The translations under genes were made by a program, and so were the position numbers. From Geobacillus zalihae NBRC 101842 (GTDB lineage Bacteria > Bacillota > Bacilli > Bacillales > Anoxybacillaceae): 64,000 bases of DNA. Positions 8,495 to 16,619 of this stretch are shown one piece after another (the stretch's first letter is position 1; each line of letters begins with the position of its first letter). The stretch spans positions 1 to 64,000 of the forward strand of contig NZ_BCPV01000010.1 in the NCBI RefSeq assembly GCF_001544135.1. The letters run 5' to 3'. The notes beneath the pieces were generated by a model. The model was given only the letters and a program-made list of their open reading frames with translations, searched no databases and was not told the DNA's origin.

Positions 8495-9709
8495 CTATAC
8501 GTGCACCCCGTATGGCGCATACAACCGCCTTGCGGTGACAAGGCGTTGGATTTGTTGCGTGCCTTCGAAAATATCGAACACTTTCACATCGCGGTACAAT
8601 TTCTCGACCAAATGTCCGTCAAGGCCGACGGGCCCGAGCAGTTCAAGGCACATAGCGCATACATGAAGCGCCATTTTCCCGGCCACTGCCTTGCAGATAG
8701 CCGCTTCCATCGCATTCGGCTCGCCAATGTCGGCTTTCCACGCCGCTTCCCACGTCAACAGGCGAGCAACGTCAATCTCTTGCTCCGCCTCGGCAAGCAG
8801 GGCGGCTGCTTCATAGTACAACCGTCCTTGTTTCGGGTACTCGCTGCGAACGATGTCAAGCGTATATTCATAGGCGGCGCGGGCGATGCCGACGGCCATG
8901 GCCGCGACGATCGGCCTCGTGCTGTCAAACGTTTTCATCGCCACTTGGAAGCCGGACGGGCGATTTTCGTTTGCGCTGTACAGCTCTTCACCGCCAAGCA
9001 AATTTTCATCAGGAACAAAGCAGTCTTCAAACAAGAGCTCCGCCGTTTCATTGGCGCGCAAACCCATCTTATGGACGGTGCGGGTCGCGACAAATCCCGG
9101 CGTCCCTTTTTCGACGACAAACGCCCGGTGCCCGGCGCGGCCCAACTTCGGATCAACCGTGGCGAACACGACGACCCAAGAAGCGCGGGCGCCGTTGGTG
9201 ATGAAAATTTTTTGCCCGTTTAAGAGATAGCCGCCGTCCACTTTTTTCGCCGTCGTGCGGATGCCGGACGCGTCCGAGCCGGCTTCCGGTTCCGTCAAGG
9301 CGTAAGCTCCCCAGCGCGGCTCCTCCTTCGTGAAAATGGACAAAAACCGCTGCTTTTGCTCGGGCGTGCCGCTCGATTGAATCGGCGGACCGCCTAAGCC
9401 AGGGCCGGGAAGGGAAAGGGCGATGCCTGGGCATCCCCACGCGAGCTCCTCAGCGGCGATGACGGCCACGCGGTTGCCTTCGCGCTCTTTTTTCTCCTTT
9501 TTCTTTTCCGAATCAGCCGAAGCACGCCCTCCGCCAAACGAAGACGCATTCAGCTGGATGCCCATTTTGTTGACTTTTTGCAGCCATTCGTCCGGCACCC
9601 GCCCGAGCCGGTCGGCCTCCAGCGCGATCGGGCGCACTTCATGTTTAGCAAACCAATGGACGAGTTCTTTGATTTGTTTTTGCTGCGGTGAGAATTCAAA
9701 GGAAATCAT
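8495..9709 (-). CDS. Acyl-CoA dehydrogenase, catalytically complete subunit
   Basis: FAD-dependent acyl-CoA dehydrogenase of 404 residues. The FAD/substrate segment YALTEPEAGSDASG is intact. The catalytic base Glu382 sits in the C-terminal FEGTQQIQRL motif, equivalent to medium-chain enzymes. A Lys/Glu-rich insert (about residues 60-80) before the second helical block is unusual. Its start overlaps the stop of the second dehydrogenase in an ATGA, so the two are translationally coupled. It probably forms a complex with that neighbour; see the catalytic residue comparison there. Confidence 0.92.
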   Translation of the reverse strand: MISFEFSPQQKQIKELVHWFAKHEVRPIALEADRLGRVPDEWLQKVNKMGIQLNASSFGGGRASADSEKKKEKKEREGNRVAVIAAEELAWGCPGIALSLPGPGLGGPPIQSSGTPEQKQRFLSIFTKEEPRWGAYALTEPEAGSDASGIRTTAKKVDGGYLLNGQKIFITNGARASWVVVFATVDPKLGRAGHRAFVVEKGTPGFVATRTVHKMGLRANETAELLFEDCFVPDENLLGGEELYSANENRPSGFQVAMKTFDSTRPIVAAMAVGIARAAYEYTLDIVRSEYPKQGRLYYEAAALLAEAEQEIDVARLLTWEAAWKADIGEPNAMEAAICKAVAGKMALHVCAMCLELLGPVGLDGHLVEKLYRDVKVFDIFEGTQQIQRLVTARRLYAPYGVHV

Positions 9710-10848
9710 GGCGCCACCCTCTCTTTCCGTTTGCCCAGCAGCTGTTCGCCGCGGCGGATGAGCCAATCCGTTTCCCGGCCGTACAGCATCACTTGCGCCT
9801 GGGCGTCGCGCATCCATTTTTCAGCCGGGTATTCTTGCACGTACCCGTGCCCGCCGAGCATTTGCACGGCCTGATCGGTGACATAGCGCAGGGAACGATG
9901 AGCTCGCGACAACGCGCTCCAGGCGTAGCCGCCCGCCTGTTCATCCCCTCGGTCAACTGCAGCGGCCGCTTGCCATACAAGCAGTTTCGCCCCGCGGCAT
10001 TCGAACGCCATTTCGGCGATCGTAAATGACACCCCTTGGAACTTGGCGATCTCCTGTCCGAACGCCTTTCTTCCCGCAGTGTATTCAATGGTGTAATCAA
10101 GCGCCGCCTCCATCAAGCCGACTTCCTTCGCCGCTTCGATGACTTGGTTTCGGGCGCGCATGCGGTTGAGCAATGCATCCGCTTCCGGGCCGCGGGCCAC
10201 GAGTTGTTCCGGACCGGCGTACACTTCTGCGAATCGAAGGCGAGCGATGCCGGCAGCCAGCAGCCCAAGCCTGATGTCTCCTTCTTCGATCTCCCATACT
10301 CGCTCATCAAAGGCGAGCAATACCGTTTCCTCTTCTTCGTCCCTAGCGGCGATGACCGCCCAGTCGGCTTTCGACGCCAAGCGGACTGGAGACGACACCC
10401 CGTCCACAATATATCCGCTGCCGCGCCGGCGCACGCGAATCGCTTCCTTCAGCGGTTCTTTTTGTTCCGCTTCGTCGATCCAGGCGACAGTCGGCCATCC
10501 GCCTTTCGCCATCTCCCGGTACCGGTGCCACACGCGGTGCTCGGGAGACAGACGAAAGAGGGAAGACGCCTCCCCGGCCCCCGGAAGCCCTTGAATGACG
10601 CCTAAATCGCCATAGCTGAGCGCTTGCCAGATGATCGATTGCGACAGAAGCGGCAGTTCCAAGCCTCCCCACGATTCCGGAAGCTCGAGCGTTGACAAGC
10701 CGAGCTCATCCACCCGTTCGCTCACATCAACTGAAACCGTTCGATGTTTTTCACACTCTCTTGCGACCGGCCGAATTTTCTCAACGGCTAGGCTGCGGGC
10801 AACTTGAAAAAACGCCTGTTCTTCTTTCGACGGTTGAAAGGATATCAC
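9706..10848 (-). CDS. Acyl-CoA dehydrogenase-like protein lacking the catalytic glutamate
   Basis: 380 residues with the three-domain ACAD layout; the conserved RKAFGQEIAKFQ segment is clear. Where the partner has FEGT this protein has YGRETD, so the base is replaced by Gly357. The alternative position used by isovaleryl- and long-chain enzymes is Asn here. This suggests a non-catalytic subunit of an alpha2beta2 enzyme. A GTG start at 10848 is chosen because GGAGAGG lies just upstream and it gives the normal family length; the ATG at 10869 has no ribosome site. It overlaps the next gene by 4 bp. Confidence 0.85.
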   Translation of the reverse strand: MISFQPSKEEQAFFQVARSLAVEKIRPVARECEKHRTVSVDVSERVDELGLSTLELPESWGGLELPLLSQSIIWQALSYGDLGVIQGLPGAGEASSLFRLSPEHRVWHRYREMAKGGWPTVAWIDEAEQKEPLKEAIRVRRRGSGYIVDGVSSPVRLASKADWAVIAARDEEEETVLLAFDERVWEIEEGDIRLGLLAAGIARLRFAEVYAGPEQLVARGPEADALLNRMRARNQVIEAAKEVGLMEAALDYTIEYTAGRKAFGQEIAKFQGVSFTIAEMAFECRGAKLLVWQAAAAVDRGDEQAGGYAWSALSRAHRSLRYVTDQAVQMLGGHGYVQEYPAEKWMRDAQAQVMLYGRETDWLIRRGEQLLGKRKERVAP

Positions 10849-10868
10849 CTTGCCCCTCTCCTTTTCCA

Positions 10869-12404
10869 TTACGATTGAACAGCGGGAATGAACTCGCTCG
10901 CCCATTCGCGCAGCTTCTTTTTGTCGATTTTGCCGATCATCGTTTTCGGCAAATAGCCGACCTTTTTCAAAAAGCGCGGGGTTTTGTATTTCGCCAACCG
11001 CTTTTGGCAAAACTCGATCAGCTCCGCTTCCGTCACTTGGGCCCCGCGCCGAACGACGACATACGCGGCGACTTCTTCGCCCATTTTCGGTGAAGGGACG
11101 CCGACGACGCCGGCTTCCAGCACGTCCGGATGGGACATCAGCAGCTCCTCGATATCGCGCGGGTAAATATTGAATCCACCGCGAATGATGACATCTTTTT
11201 TCCGATCGACGATAAACACATACCCGTCCTCATCGATGCGCGCCATATCGCCGGTATACAACCAGCCGTCGCGCAGCGCCTGGCGGGTCTCCTCGTCTTT
11301 TCCATAGTAGCCTTGAAAAACGTTTGGACCCGACACAATCAGTTCTCCGACTTCGTTTGGCGGCAGGGGATTTCCGTATTCATCGACGACCGCCACCCGA
11401 ACCCCGGGAAGCGGCAAGCCGACTGATCCAAGCTTGATCGGTTTCGTCGGATCCGTCGCCGTCACAATCGGCGCCGCCTCGGACAGACCGTATCCCTCCA
11501 AAATAAGACAGTTGAACTTGCGCTGAAACTGCTCAGCAAGTTCGGGCGGCAGCGCCGCAGAACCGGATATGCAAGCCACCAAGCTGGAAGTGTCGTACCG
11601 GTCGGCCTCGGCATAATGGCATAAAGCATGAAACATCGCCGGCACCATCGCCGTATGCGTCACCCGATGCCGCTCGATCGCTTCGAGCGCTTTTTTCGGC
11701 TCAAAATACGGCAGAAGGACGACTTGATCCCCCAAAAGGAGCGCGACGTTCATCATCGTAAATCCGAACGCATGGGAGATGGGCAATACCCCAAGGCCGA
11801 CGCGTGCAAATTCGGTCGGCAGCCGCTTCGCCATCTCAGCGGCCGCTTCCGCATTCGTGGACAAATTGCGGTGCGTCAACACAACCCCTTTCGGCTGGCC
11901 GGTCGTTCCCGACGTGTAAAGCAAAGCCGCAGGATCGTTTTCATTGACTTCCGACGTCGTCAGGCTGGCAGGAGCTTGTTCCATTCTCGTTCGCAAAGAG
12001 TGAGGAGAATCCGGAGCGTCCAGCGTGACGATCATCGGAGGCGCCGGCAAGCCATTGGCGGCCTCTTTCGCTTTCGCCCACAGCATTTCCGCCGTCAGCA
12101 CCACTTTCGGTTGGCAGTCTTTAAAAATGTAATGGAGCTCCTGCGTCTGCAACAGCGGCAACACCGGCACGACAACCGCTCCTGCTTTCAAGACGCCGCT
12201 AAAGGCGATGATGACTTCCGGGCTGTTCGGCATCGTTACAACAACGCGGTCGCCCGGCTTGACCCCAAGTTCAATCAATGCATGAGCCAGCTGAGACGAA
12301 CGGGTATCGCATTCAATGTTCGTATATTCTTTTCCTTCGAATACCAGCAACGGATACGGTCCATATTCCTCTATGTTTCGTTTCCAAATATCCGTCAAAC
12401 GCAT
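10869..12404 (-). CDS. Long-chain fatty-acid--CoA ligase (AMP-forming)
   Basis: ANL-superfamily ligase of 511 residues. It has the P-loop YTSGTTGQPKG (about residue 167), the YTGDMARIDEDGY hinge region and the C-terminal adenylation lysine in MIGKIDKKK. It activates a carboxylic acid with ATP and CoA, entering substrate into beta-oxidation. The ATG at 12404 is preceded by GGGGAG. Its stop is 20 bp before the GTG of the second dehydrogenase. The substrate may be a fatty acid or a bulkier acid; the sequence alone cannot decide. Confidence 0.92.
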   Translation of the reverse strand: MRLTDIWKRNIEEYGPYPLLVFEGKEYTNIECDTRSSQLAHALIELGVKPGDRVVVTMPNSPEVIIAFSGVLKAGAVVVPVLPLLQTQELHYIFKDCQPKVVLTAEMLWAKAKEAANGLPAPPMIVTLDAPDSPHSLRTRMEQAPASLTTSEVNENDPAALLYTSGTTGQPKGVVLTHRNLSTNAEAAAEMAKRLPTEFARVGLGVLPISHAFGFTMMNVALLLGDQVVLLPYFEPKKALEAIERHRVTHTAMVPAMFHALCHYAEADRYDTSSLVACISGSAALPPELAEQFQRKFNCLILEGYGLSEAAPIVTATDPTKPIKLGSVGLPLPGVRVAVVDEYGNPLPPNEVGELIVSGPNVFQGYYGKDEETRQALRDGWLYTGDMARIDEDGYVFIVDRKKDVIIRGGFNIYPRDIEELLMSHPDVLEAGVVGVPSPKMGEEVAAYVVVRRGAQVTEAELIEFCQKRLAKYKTPRFLKKVGYLPKTMIGKIDKKKLREWASEFIPAVQS

Positions 12405-12470
12405 CGTCCGCTTCTCCCCTATCGGTTTGTCAGAGGACAGCCGATTTGTCGACCGCCCTCTTTTCCTCCG

Positions 12471-12818
12471 TTAAGCCTGCTTTGCACTGTTGTATGCGGC
12501 GAGCACTTCTTGAAGGCGAAGCGCCAGCCCCATATCTCCGTCAATGCGAAGCCGCCCGCTCATAAACGCCTCCGTTCCGTTCAATTCCCCTTCCGCCATT
12601 TTTTTAAAATCTTCACTGTCCATGCTTAACGTGCAATCAGAAGGCTCTTGCTCCCCTTCAATGACAAATCCTGCATCCGGCCGGAGCACGACTTGGTAGA
12701 CGCCGGCTTCATCGCCGCTCAAATTGAATTGATACACGGCGACAATTCCTTCCGCTCGTGAAATGTCTTCTTTCAATTGTTGATCGATCATCTGAAACAC
12801 TTCTTTCACACTGGGCAT
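12471..12818 (-). CDS. SCP2 sterol-binding domain protein (single domain)
   Basis: A 115-residue stand-alone SCP2 domain. It shows the family pattern of an N-terminal helix, a beta-sheet with the phrase DCTLSMDSEDFKKMAEGELNGTEAFMSGRLRIDGDMG broken here only to show its order, and a C-terminal helix. Such domains carry fatty acyl-CoA or sterol-like ligands. AAGGAGG precedes the start. It is the second of three SCP2-type genes in the cluster and the closest to the canonical family; the other two are divergent and similar to each other. Confidence 0.85.
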   Translation of the reverse strand: MPSVKEVFQMIDQQLKEDISRAEGIVAVYQFNLSGDEAGVYQVVLRPDAGFVIEGEQEPSDCTLSMDSEDFKKMAEGELNGTEAFMSGRLRIDGDMGLALRLQEVLAAYNSAKQA

Positions 12819-12873
12819 ATCAGTACCTCCTTAATATTTTGAACTATCAGAAATTTTTTGGCCCACTTTTACT

Positions 12874-12887
12874 ATAAACCGCTTTCA
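12874..12887 (-). promoter_or_regulatory. Candidate CcpA (cre) box upstream of the second SCP2 gene
   Basis: The minus strand reads TGAAAGCGGTTTAT, matching 12 of 14 positions of the B. subtilis cre consensus TGWAANCGNTNWCA. It lies 56 bp before the start at 12818. No convincing promoter was placed, so this is a weak call. Confidence 0.3.
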
Positions 12888-12992
12888 ATCATTCATCCAT
12901 CCCGATGATGCTCGGATTTTTCCTTTTGCTTTTGCGTTTTCACCCGACATTTGTCCGGCCATGAAAGCGGGCTACAAAAAATTTCCATCAAA

Positions 12993-13015
12993 CCAAACAT
13001 CTAAATGACGTTTGG
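12993..13015 (-). terminator. Hairpin after the first SCP2 gene (weak terminator or operator)
   Basis: Imperfect inverted repeat CCAAACGTC/GATGTTTGG with a 5-nt loop, followed on the minus strand by TTTGATGG and then a T-rich run. It may trim read-through from the first gene. It could also be an operator. Confidence 0.35.
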
Positions 13016-13042
13016 GGCATCACCTTCCTGTCAGCGCCGAGC

Positions 13043-13549
13043 TCACAAGGCATGAAGAAGTCCATCCTCACCGATCAGCTCCAAATAGCGCCGATAAAGC
13101 GGAAACGCCGGCACGATGCGCGGCAGAAGCTGCAGCGCCTTCGCTTTCGATCCTTTTGCCTTCATTTTTCCGGTCATGAGCGCCAATGGAACGTTGATGT
13201 TGCCGCCCCAAAATTGGTGGGCGATATCGCCGGTCGTCTTGATGGCAACATCAGGCGCATCGATTGCCTGCCCGAAATAAATGGCGTAGTTTTCACCGGT
13301 TTCCGGCCGCCTCGCATCGATGCTGATGACCGCCTCCGGATCGGTCAAATAAAAGACGAACGCGGCGCGGGAACGGCGGATTTGTTCTCCAATCCGATTG
13401 ATTTGCTCCACCTCGTTGCCGTATTCCTGATACGCTGGATGCTGTCCCCACCAGCTGCGCAGCTCCATTTCCGTCCTTGGGCGCGACGGAATTTGCATAA
13501 ACTCGCCGATCACCCGATACACATGAGCATCATCACGAAACAATGCCAT
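13043..13549 (-). CDS. SCP2-like protein, first gene of the catabolic cluster
   Basis: 168 residues with an N-terminal helical part (about 1-60) and a divergent SCP2-like domain. The DIAHQFWGG and YRRYLELIGEDG segments match the protein at 1693-2121. GGGAG precedes the ATG at 13549. It is the promoter-proximal gene of the minus-strand cluster. A likely role is ligand carriage or presentation to the acyl-CoA enzymes. The 220 bp to the next gene contain an imperfect inverted repeat (12993-13015) and a cre-like sequence, so the remaining genes may also have their own promoter. Confidence 0.72.
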   Translation of the reverse strand: MALFRDDAHVYRVIGEFMQIPSRPRTEMELRSWWGQHPAYQEYGNEVEQINRIGEQIRRSRAAFVFYLTDPEAVISIDARRPETGENYAIYFGQAIDAPDVAIKTTGDIAHQFWGGNINVPLALMTGKMKAKGSKAKALQLLPRIVPAFPLYRRYLELIGEDGLLHAL

Positions 13550-13691
13550 ATCCGTTCACTCCCTTCAATCGAGTGTGCACTCTCATTTTGGCGCGAAACG
13601 ACTCCCTCCAGCAATTCCGACAATTGCCGGGAGGAAACAGGCAAAACGAAGGGAACCCATGAACACTCAACAAAGCGTATAAGCGATGAAA

Positions 13692-13727
13692 CAAAAAAAT
13701 AGCCGCCCCGTTTGTTTGAGGCAGCTG
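13692..13727 (-). terminator. Second hairpin with T-run downstream of ackA
   Basis: AGCTGCC/GGCGGCT stem with a 13-nt loop, followed by ATTTTTTTG on the minus strand. The 392 bp between ackA and the catabolic cluster (13550-13941) hold this hairpin and the stronger one at 13835-13886; no gene or clear promoter is seen. It could be a backup ackA terminator or a leader attenuator for the cluster. Confidence 0.45.
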
Positions 13728-13834
13728 TTTTGGCCAACATGGCTGCAACGATTCTTTTTAGGACAATCTTCAGCGCATCATTAATGGTGTAAACTCTCTT
13801 TTTGTTAACGCATGCTCGTTTTTTTATCGACAAA

Positions 13835-13886
13835 GAAAAAAGCAACCTCCTCCCACATTCGTAATCGAATATGAAAAAGGTTGCTT
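13835..13886 (-). terminator. Intrinsic terminator of ackA
   Basis: On the minus strand an AGCAACC/GGTTGCT stem closes a loop that itself holds an ATTCG/CGAAT pairing, followed by TTTTTTC. It lies 56 bp after the ackA stop. Confidence 0.75.
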
Positions 13887-13941
13887 TAGCATGTTTTTGC
13901 TAGTTACAAATTACGTTTTTGTTTGTAAATCTCGTCAACCC

Positions 13942-15132
13942 CTACAAATTCGCCAGCCGCATGACGTCGCGGGCGATCATGACCTCTTCATTCGTCGGGA
14001 TGACGAGCACTTTGACCGGCGAGTGCGGATAGCTGATGAACGCTTCTTTGCCGCGCACTTTGTTTAGGATGGGATCCCAGTACACCCCCATGAACTCGAG
14101 GCCGCGCAACACTTTCGCCCGCACGACTTCGCTGTTTTCGCCGATGCCGGCGGTGAAGATGATGGCATCGACCCCGCACATGCGCGCCGCATATGAGCCG
14201 ATGTACTTATGAATGCGGTTCGCAAACACTTCAAGTGCCAGTTCTGCGCGCTCATTTCCTTCGGCGGCCGCTTTTTCCAAGTCGCGCAAATCGCTCGAGA
14301 TGCCGGATATGCCGAGCATGCCGCTCTTTTTGTTCAGCACGTCAATCACTTCATCGGCCGTCATTCCCGTTTTTTCCATAATGTACGGGATGAGCGCCGG
14401 GTCGATGTTGCCGGAGCGCGTTCCCATCGCCACGCCGGCTAATGGCGTAAAGCCCATGGACGTGTCGATCGACTTGCCGCCTTCAACCGCCGCGATGCTC
14501 GCCCCGTTGCCTAAATGGCACGAGATGAGGCGCAGCTGTTCGATCGGCCGGCCGAGAAGCTCCGCCGCCCGCTGGGTGACGTATTTGTGCGACGTGCCGT
14601 GGAATCCGTACTTGCGGATGCCGAATTTCGTGTAATACTCATATGGCAAGCTGTATAAAAACGACTGTTCCGGCATCGTCTGGTGGAACGCCGTGTCAAA
14701 CACCGCCACGGCCGGCACGTCCGGCAGCACTTCCTGAAACGCCCGAATGCCGACGAGGTTGGCCGGGTTATGGAGCGGAGCGAGCTCGGACACTTCTTCA
14801 ATTTGCTTGATGACGTCCTCGGTGATGAGCACCGAATCACTGAACTTCTCCCCGCCGTGGACGACGCGGTGCCCGATGCCGTCAATTTCGTCAAACGAAC
14901 GGATAATGCCGTAGCGAATGAGCTTATCAAGCAGCATTTTAACGGCCGCGGCATGATCCGGAATCGCCGTCACTTCTTGATGTTTTTCACCGTTTACGAC
15001 AATGGTGAAAATCGCGTCGTCAAAGCCAATCCGTTCGACGACCCCTTTGGTCAACACCGTTTCTGCCGGCATCTCAAACAGCTGGAATTTCAACGAGGAA
15101 CTTCCCGCATTAACGGCTAGCACTTTCGCCAT
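13942..15132 (-). CDS. ackA: Acetate kinase
   Basis: Makes acetate and ATP from acetyl phosphate and ADP during overflow metabolism, and can run in reverse. At 396 residues it equals the B. subtilis enzyme. The N-terminal [10 protein letters not shown] phosphate motif and the GTSHKYV and GNIDPALI segments are family hallmarks. The ATG at 15132 is chosen over a GTG nine bases upstream because the GGAG box is spaced correctly only for the ATG. It has its own sigma-A promoter and an upstream CcpA site. The neighbours ytxK and tpx are the same as in B. subtilis. Confidence 0.97.
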   Translation of the reverse strand: MAKVLAVNAGSSSLKFQLFEMPAETVLTKGVVERIGFDDAIFTIVVNGEKHQEVTAIPDHAAAVKMLLDKLIRYGIIRSFDEIDGIGHRVVHGGEKFSDSVLITEDVIKQIEEVSELAPLHNPANLVGIRAFQEVLPDVPAVAVFDTAFHQTMPEQSFLYSLPYEYYTKFGIRKYGFHGTSHKYVTQRAAELLGRPIEQLRLISCHLGNGASIAAVEGGKSIDTSMGFTPLAGVAMGTRSGNIDPALIPYIMEKTGMTADEVIDVLNKKSGMLGISGISSDLRDLEKAAAEGNERAELALEVFANRIHKYIGSYAARMCGVDAIIFTAGIGENSEVVRAKVLRGLEFMGVYWDPILNKVRGKEAFISYPHSPVKVLVIPTNEEVMIARDVMRLANL

Positions 15133-15218
15133 CGAAAACACAGCTCCTTTTTTGCCAAAATCCGCTCGCGCTTACCGTTAGTGTGCGCGATTGGGCGCCG
15201 TTTCACTATGCCTTTTTC

Positions 15219-15247
15219 ATTGTATGCCTCCCGTTTTCGCGTTTCAA
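15219..15247 (-). promoter_or_regulatory. Sigma-A promoter of ackA
   Basis: Minus strand TTGAAA (15247-15242), 17-bp spacer, TACAAT (15224-15219). The predicted start is near 15212, about 80 bp before the ATG. Confidence 0.7.
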
Positions 15248-15261
15248 GCGCGGCTTTGTTT

Positions 15262-15275
15262 CGCAACCGGTTGCA
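15262..15275 (-). promoter_or_regulatory. cre box for CcpA activation of ackA
   Basis: The palindromic TGCAACCGGTTGCG is centred 56.5 bp upstream of the predicted start at 15212. That is the position reported for the activating cre of B. subtilis ackA. It keeps the central CG and flanking AA/TT of cre but differs from the consensus at outer positions. Confidence 0.6.
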
Positions 15276-15308
15276 AGAAAAAGTTTTTATGTTGTGAAAA
15301 ATGAAAAC

Positions 15309-15511
15309 GGAGCTGACCGAAAAGGTCGGTGAAAAACAGCGATTCTTCGATGAAGAAAAGAGCAGCATTTATCATCTTGAGCCGAGAAGACCCCACTTCC
15401 ACGCGTGAGCGCAAGGGGAGGAAGATGCAACCTCTCGTTTTGTGAAGGGGCTTGACGGCCTATACGGTGATCAAAAAGGGCGTCCCGCTGCGTTTGGGAC
15501 ACCCTTTCTTC
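15309..15511 (+). repeat. Dispersed intergenic repeat, copy A
   Basis: Begins GGAGCTGACC and ends in a GTCCC/GGGAC hairpin abutting the ytxK stop codon. It is homologous to 36431-36568: both share GGAGCTGACC, a GAAGATGC ... TCGTTTTG block, TATA-GGTGATC-AAAAG and the GGGTGTCCC-type hairpin. It also holds the CTTCCACGCGTGAGCG submotif found inverted at 54461-54502. On the minus strand the end hairpin, followed by TTTTT, would terminate ytxK. Confidence 0.65.
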
Positions 15512-16499
15512 AACGTTCTTTTTCCTCGGTGATCCAGGCGTCGATTTTCGCCATCATCGCCTGCATCGCCGATTTGTTGGAAAACCGCGGCAGCTCGACA
15601 AGCAGCACGTGTTTTGGCTTTTTGACGTTCGGCCCTTTCTTTTGCAAAATCAACACGCTTTTTGCCGCCTGATCGTTTTGAAACATCGACAGCGGCAGCT
15701 GCAAGACTCCTTGGACAATGGCCGCCTCTTTTAAAAATTCGTTCAGCTGCCCCGCCTGCGGGCTTGAGAACAACGTATTCGGGATGAGGAAAAACAAGTA
15801 GCCGCCCTCTTTCGTATAACGCAAGCTTTGCTCGATGAACAAATGATGGGCATACGACCGGCCTTCCTTCGCTTTTAAGGCGAAGCGGGCGGCATTGTCG
15901 TCATCCGGGTAATAGCCGACCGGCAGATCGCAGACAACGACGTCAACCGGCTCAACAAACAGCGGCCTTAGGCTGTCTTGGTTAAACAGCTGCACCGGAT
16001 GCTTTTGCAAGTTCGCGTTGACGTACGCCAATTTGACAAGCAGATCATCGACATCGCTGCCGTAGCTCGCCGCCTGTTTTCCCCGAAGGCCGTTTAACAC
16101 CGCCGTCAATAAATTCGCCGTGCCGACGGCCGGGTCGAGGATCTTAAGCGCCAAATGCGAGCGCGTAAACTCGCGGACCAAATACGCCAAAAACAAACTG
16201 ACCGCATCCGGAGTCATTTGGTGGTGCGGCTGAACATGCTTGCGCATCCCTTTTAACACCGCAAGCTGAAACGCCTTGCGGATTTCTTCGTTTTGAAACC
16301 GTTCCAGCATCAGTTCGCGATACTGCTTTTTCAGCCGTTTCGCGTTCAGCTCGCTCACCTCATCTTGCAGCACGTCGCCGTGGAACAAATTCTCCCCCGT
16401 CTCCGCGACGGCTTCTAAATACGTGCATTGCAATTCTTCTTGCAAAAGTTGGGCCGTTTCATCGAATACCGTGAACAACCGTTCGACTGGCGTCATCAT
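15510..16499 (-). CDS. ytxK: Class I SAM-dependent DNA methyltransferase-like protein YtxK
   Basis: 329 residues. An N-terminal helical part precedes an N6-adenine-methyltransferase-like Rossmann domain. It shows motif I DPAVGTANLL (about residue 122) and a DLPVGYYPDD segment in place of the NPPY catalytic motif, so the classical amino-methylation motif is altered. Its target is unknown. It keeps the B. subtilis position between ackA and tpx. GGTGGGG precedes the ATG at 16499. Confidence 0.88.
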   Translation of the reverse strand: MMTPVERLFTVFDETAQLLQEELQCTYLEAVAETGENLFHGDVLQDEVSELNAKRLKKQYRELMLERFQNEEIRKAFQLAVLKGMRKHVQPHHQMTPDAVSLFLAYLVREFTRSHLALKILDPAVGTANLLTAVLNGLRGKQAASYGSDVDDLLVKLAYVNANLQKHPVQLFNQDSLRPLFVEPVDVVVCDLPVGYYPDDDNAARFALKAKEGRSYAHHLFIEQSLRYTKEGGYLFFLIPNTLFSSPQAGQLNEFLKEAAIVQGVLQLPLSMFQNDQAAKSVLILQKKGPNVKKPKHVLLVELPRFSNKSAMQAMMAKIDAWITEEKER

Positions 16500-16587
16500 C
16501 TGTACGTCCCCACCTTTCTGCCAACGTCCCTTCTGTATATTGTACGGCCGTCCGCCTCGCGCCGCAAGAAAAGCGCCGATAGGAACG

Positions 16588-16617
16588 GAAAAGGCCCCGA
16601 ACGGGTCGGGGCCTTTT
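16588..16617 (-). terminator. Intrinsic terminator of tpx
   Basis: AAGGCCCCGA/TTCGGGGCCTT stem with a 4-nt loop, then TTCC, directly after the tpx stop. Confidence 0.85.
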
Positions 16618-16619
16618 CA

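Noticed and set aside
12889-12900. FadR-like half site (TGAATGA) upstream of the second SCP2 gene
   Set aside because: Only one half of the TGAATGAnTAnTCATTCA palindrome is present, so it is not enough to call fatty-acid regulation.
13510-13845. 111-codon minus-strand frame upstream of the first SCP2 gene
   Set aside because: Runs over a terminator hairpin and into the SCP2 gene; no ribosome site and no recognisable domain. A local regulator was hoped for here but none is visible.
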